NCBI GenBank assembly: GCA_037013495.1
Contig: CM072807.1
Coordinates: 1,190,501-1,254,500 of the forward strand
Direction of reading: 5' to 3'
From: Hippophae tibetana
Lineage: Eukaryota > Streptophyta > Magnoliopsida > Rosales > Elaeagnaceae
DNA length: 64,000 bases
The translations under genes and the position numbers were made by a program. A model generated the notes under the pieces. It was given only the letters and a program-made list of their open reading frames with translations. It made no database searches and was not told the DNA's origin. This document shows, piece after piece, positions 63,986 to 64,000 of the stretch. Positions within the stretch are counted from its first letter, which is position 1. Each line of letters opens with the position of its first letter.

Positions 63986-64000
63986 TGTTAAAGTACAGCT

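Overview
The window looks like nuclear DNA of a eudicot plant. It is strongly AT-rich, its genes are split by many short GT-AG introns, and the gene content is plant-typical: a GPI-anchored GH17 glucanase with an X8 domain, a plastid-type APS reductase with a C-terminal thioredoxin domain, a two-domain glyoxalase I, and ATG8. The sequence alone does not name the species. All exon coordinates below were built by hand from splice signals, reading-frame continuity and recalled family sequences, with no alignment run.

Seven protein-coding genes could be assembled with intact frames: (1) PMP22/Mpv17-type peroxisomal membrane protein, minus, 5042-7899, 7 exons, 186 aa; (2) UTP6, an SSU processome HAT-repeat protein, minus, 9574-14642, 6 exons, 651 aa; (3) GPI-anchored glucan endo-1,3-beta-glucosidase, minus, 27850-29884, 3 exons including a 28-nt microexon, 544 aa; (4) 5'-adenylylsulfate reductase, minus, 36774-39539, 4 exons, 468 aa; (5) lactoylglutathione lyase, plus, 44523-46691, 8 coding exons, 287 aa; (6) ankyrin-repeat/ANKRD13-like protein, plus, 54177-57076, 2 exons, 591 aa; (7) ATG8, minus, 61580-63985, 5 exons, 119 aa.

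Between the genes lie decayed elements. A remnant of an RNase H-like domain sits at 8.6 kb. A 0.9-kb element with long terminal inverted repeats sits at 16.85-17.77 kb, followed by a broken LINE at 17.9-20.6 kb, itself interrupted. A decayed Ty3/gypsy-type LTR element occupies 20.87-26.62 kb; it carries a 15-bp minisatellite in exact register and an approximately 290-bp tandem repeat. A Ty1/copia 5' fragment lies at 40.75-42.7 kb. An orphan ACT-domain end of an arogenate dehydratase gene lies at 47.6-48.46 kb, and a frameshifted small plant-specific gene copy at 59.56-59.84 kb. The rest (1-4.7, 30-36.6, 49-54 and 57-61 kb) is very AT-rich and holds no gene I can support.

The genes serve separate housekeeping or stress roles (peroxisome, ribosome biogenesis, cell wall, sulfate assimilation, methylglyoxal detoxification, autophagy) and show no sign of being a cluster. 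I found no convincing undescribed system. The most useful leads are the GPI-tail microexon, the orphan ACT domain, the minisatellite-bearing retroelement, and the telo-box/site II arrangement at UTP6.
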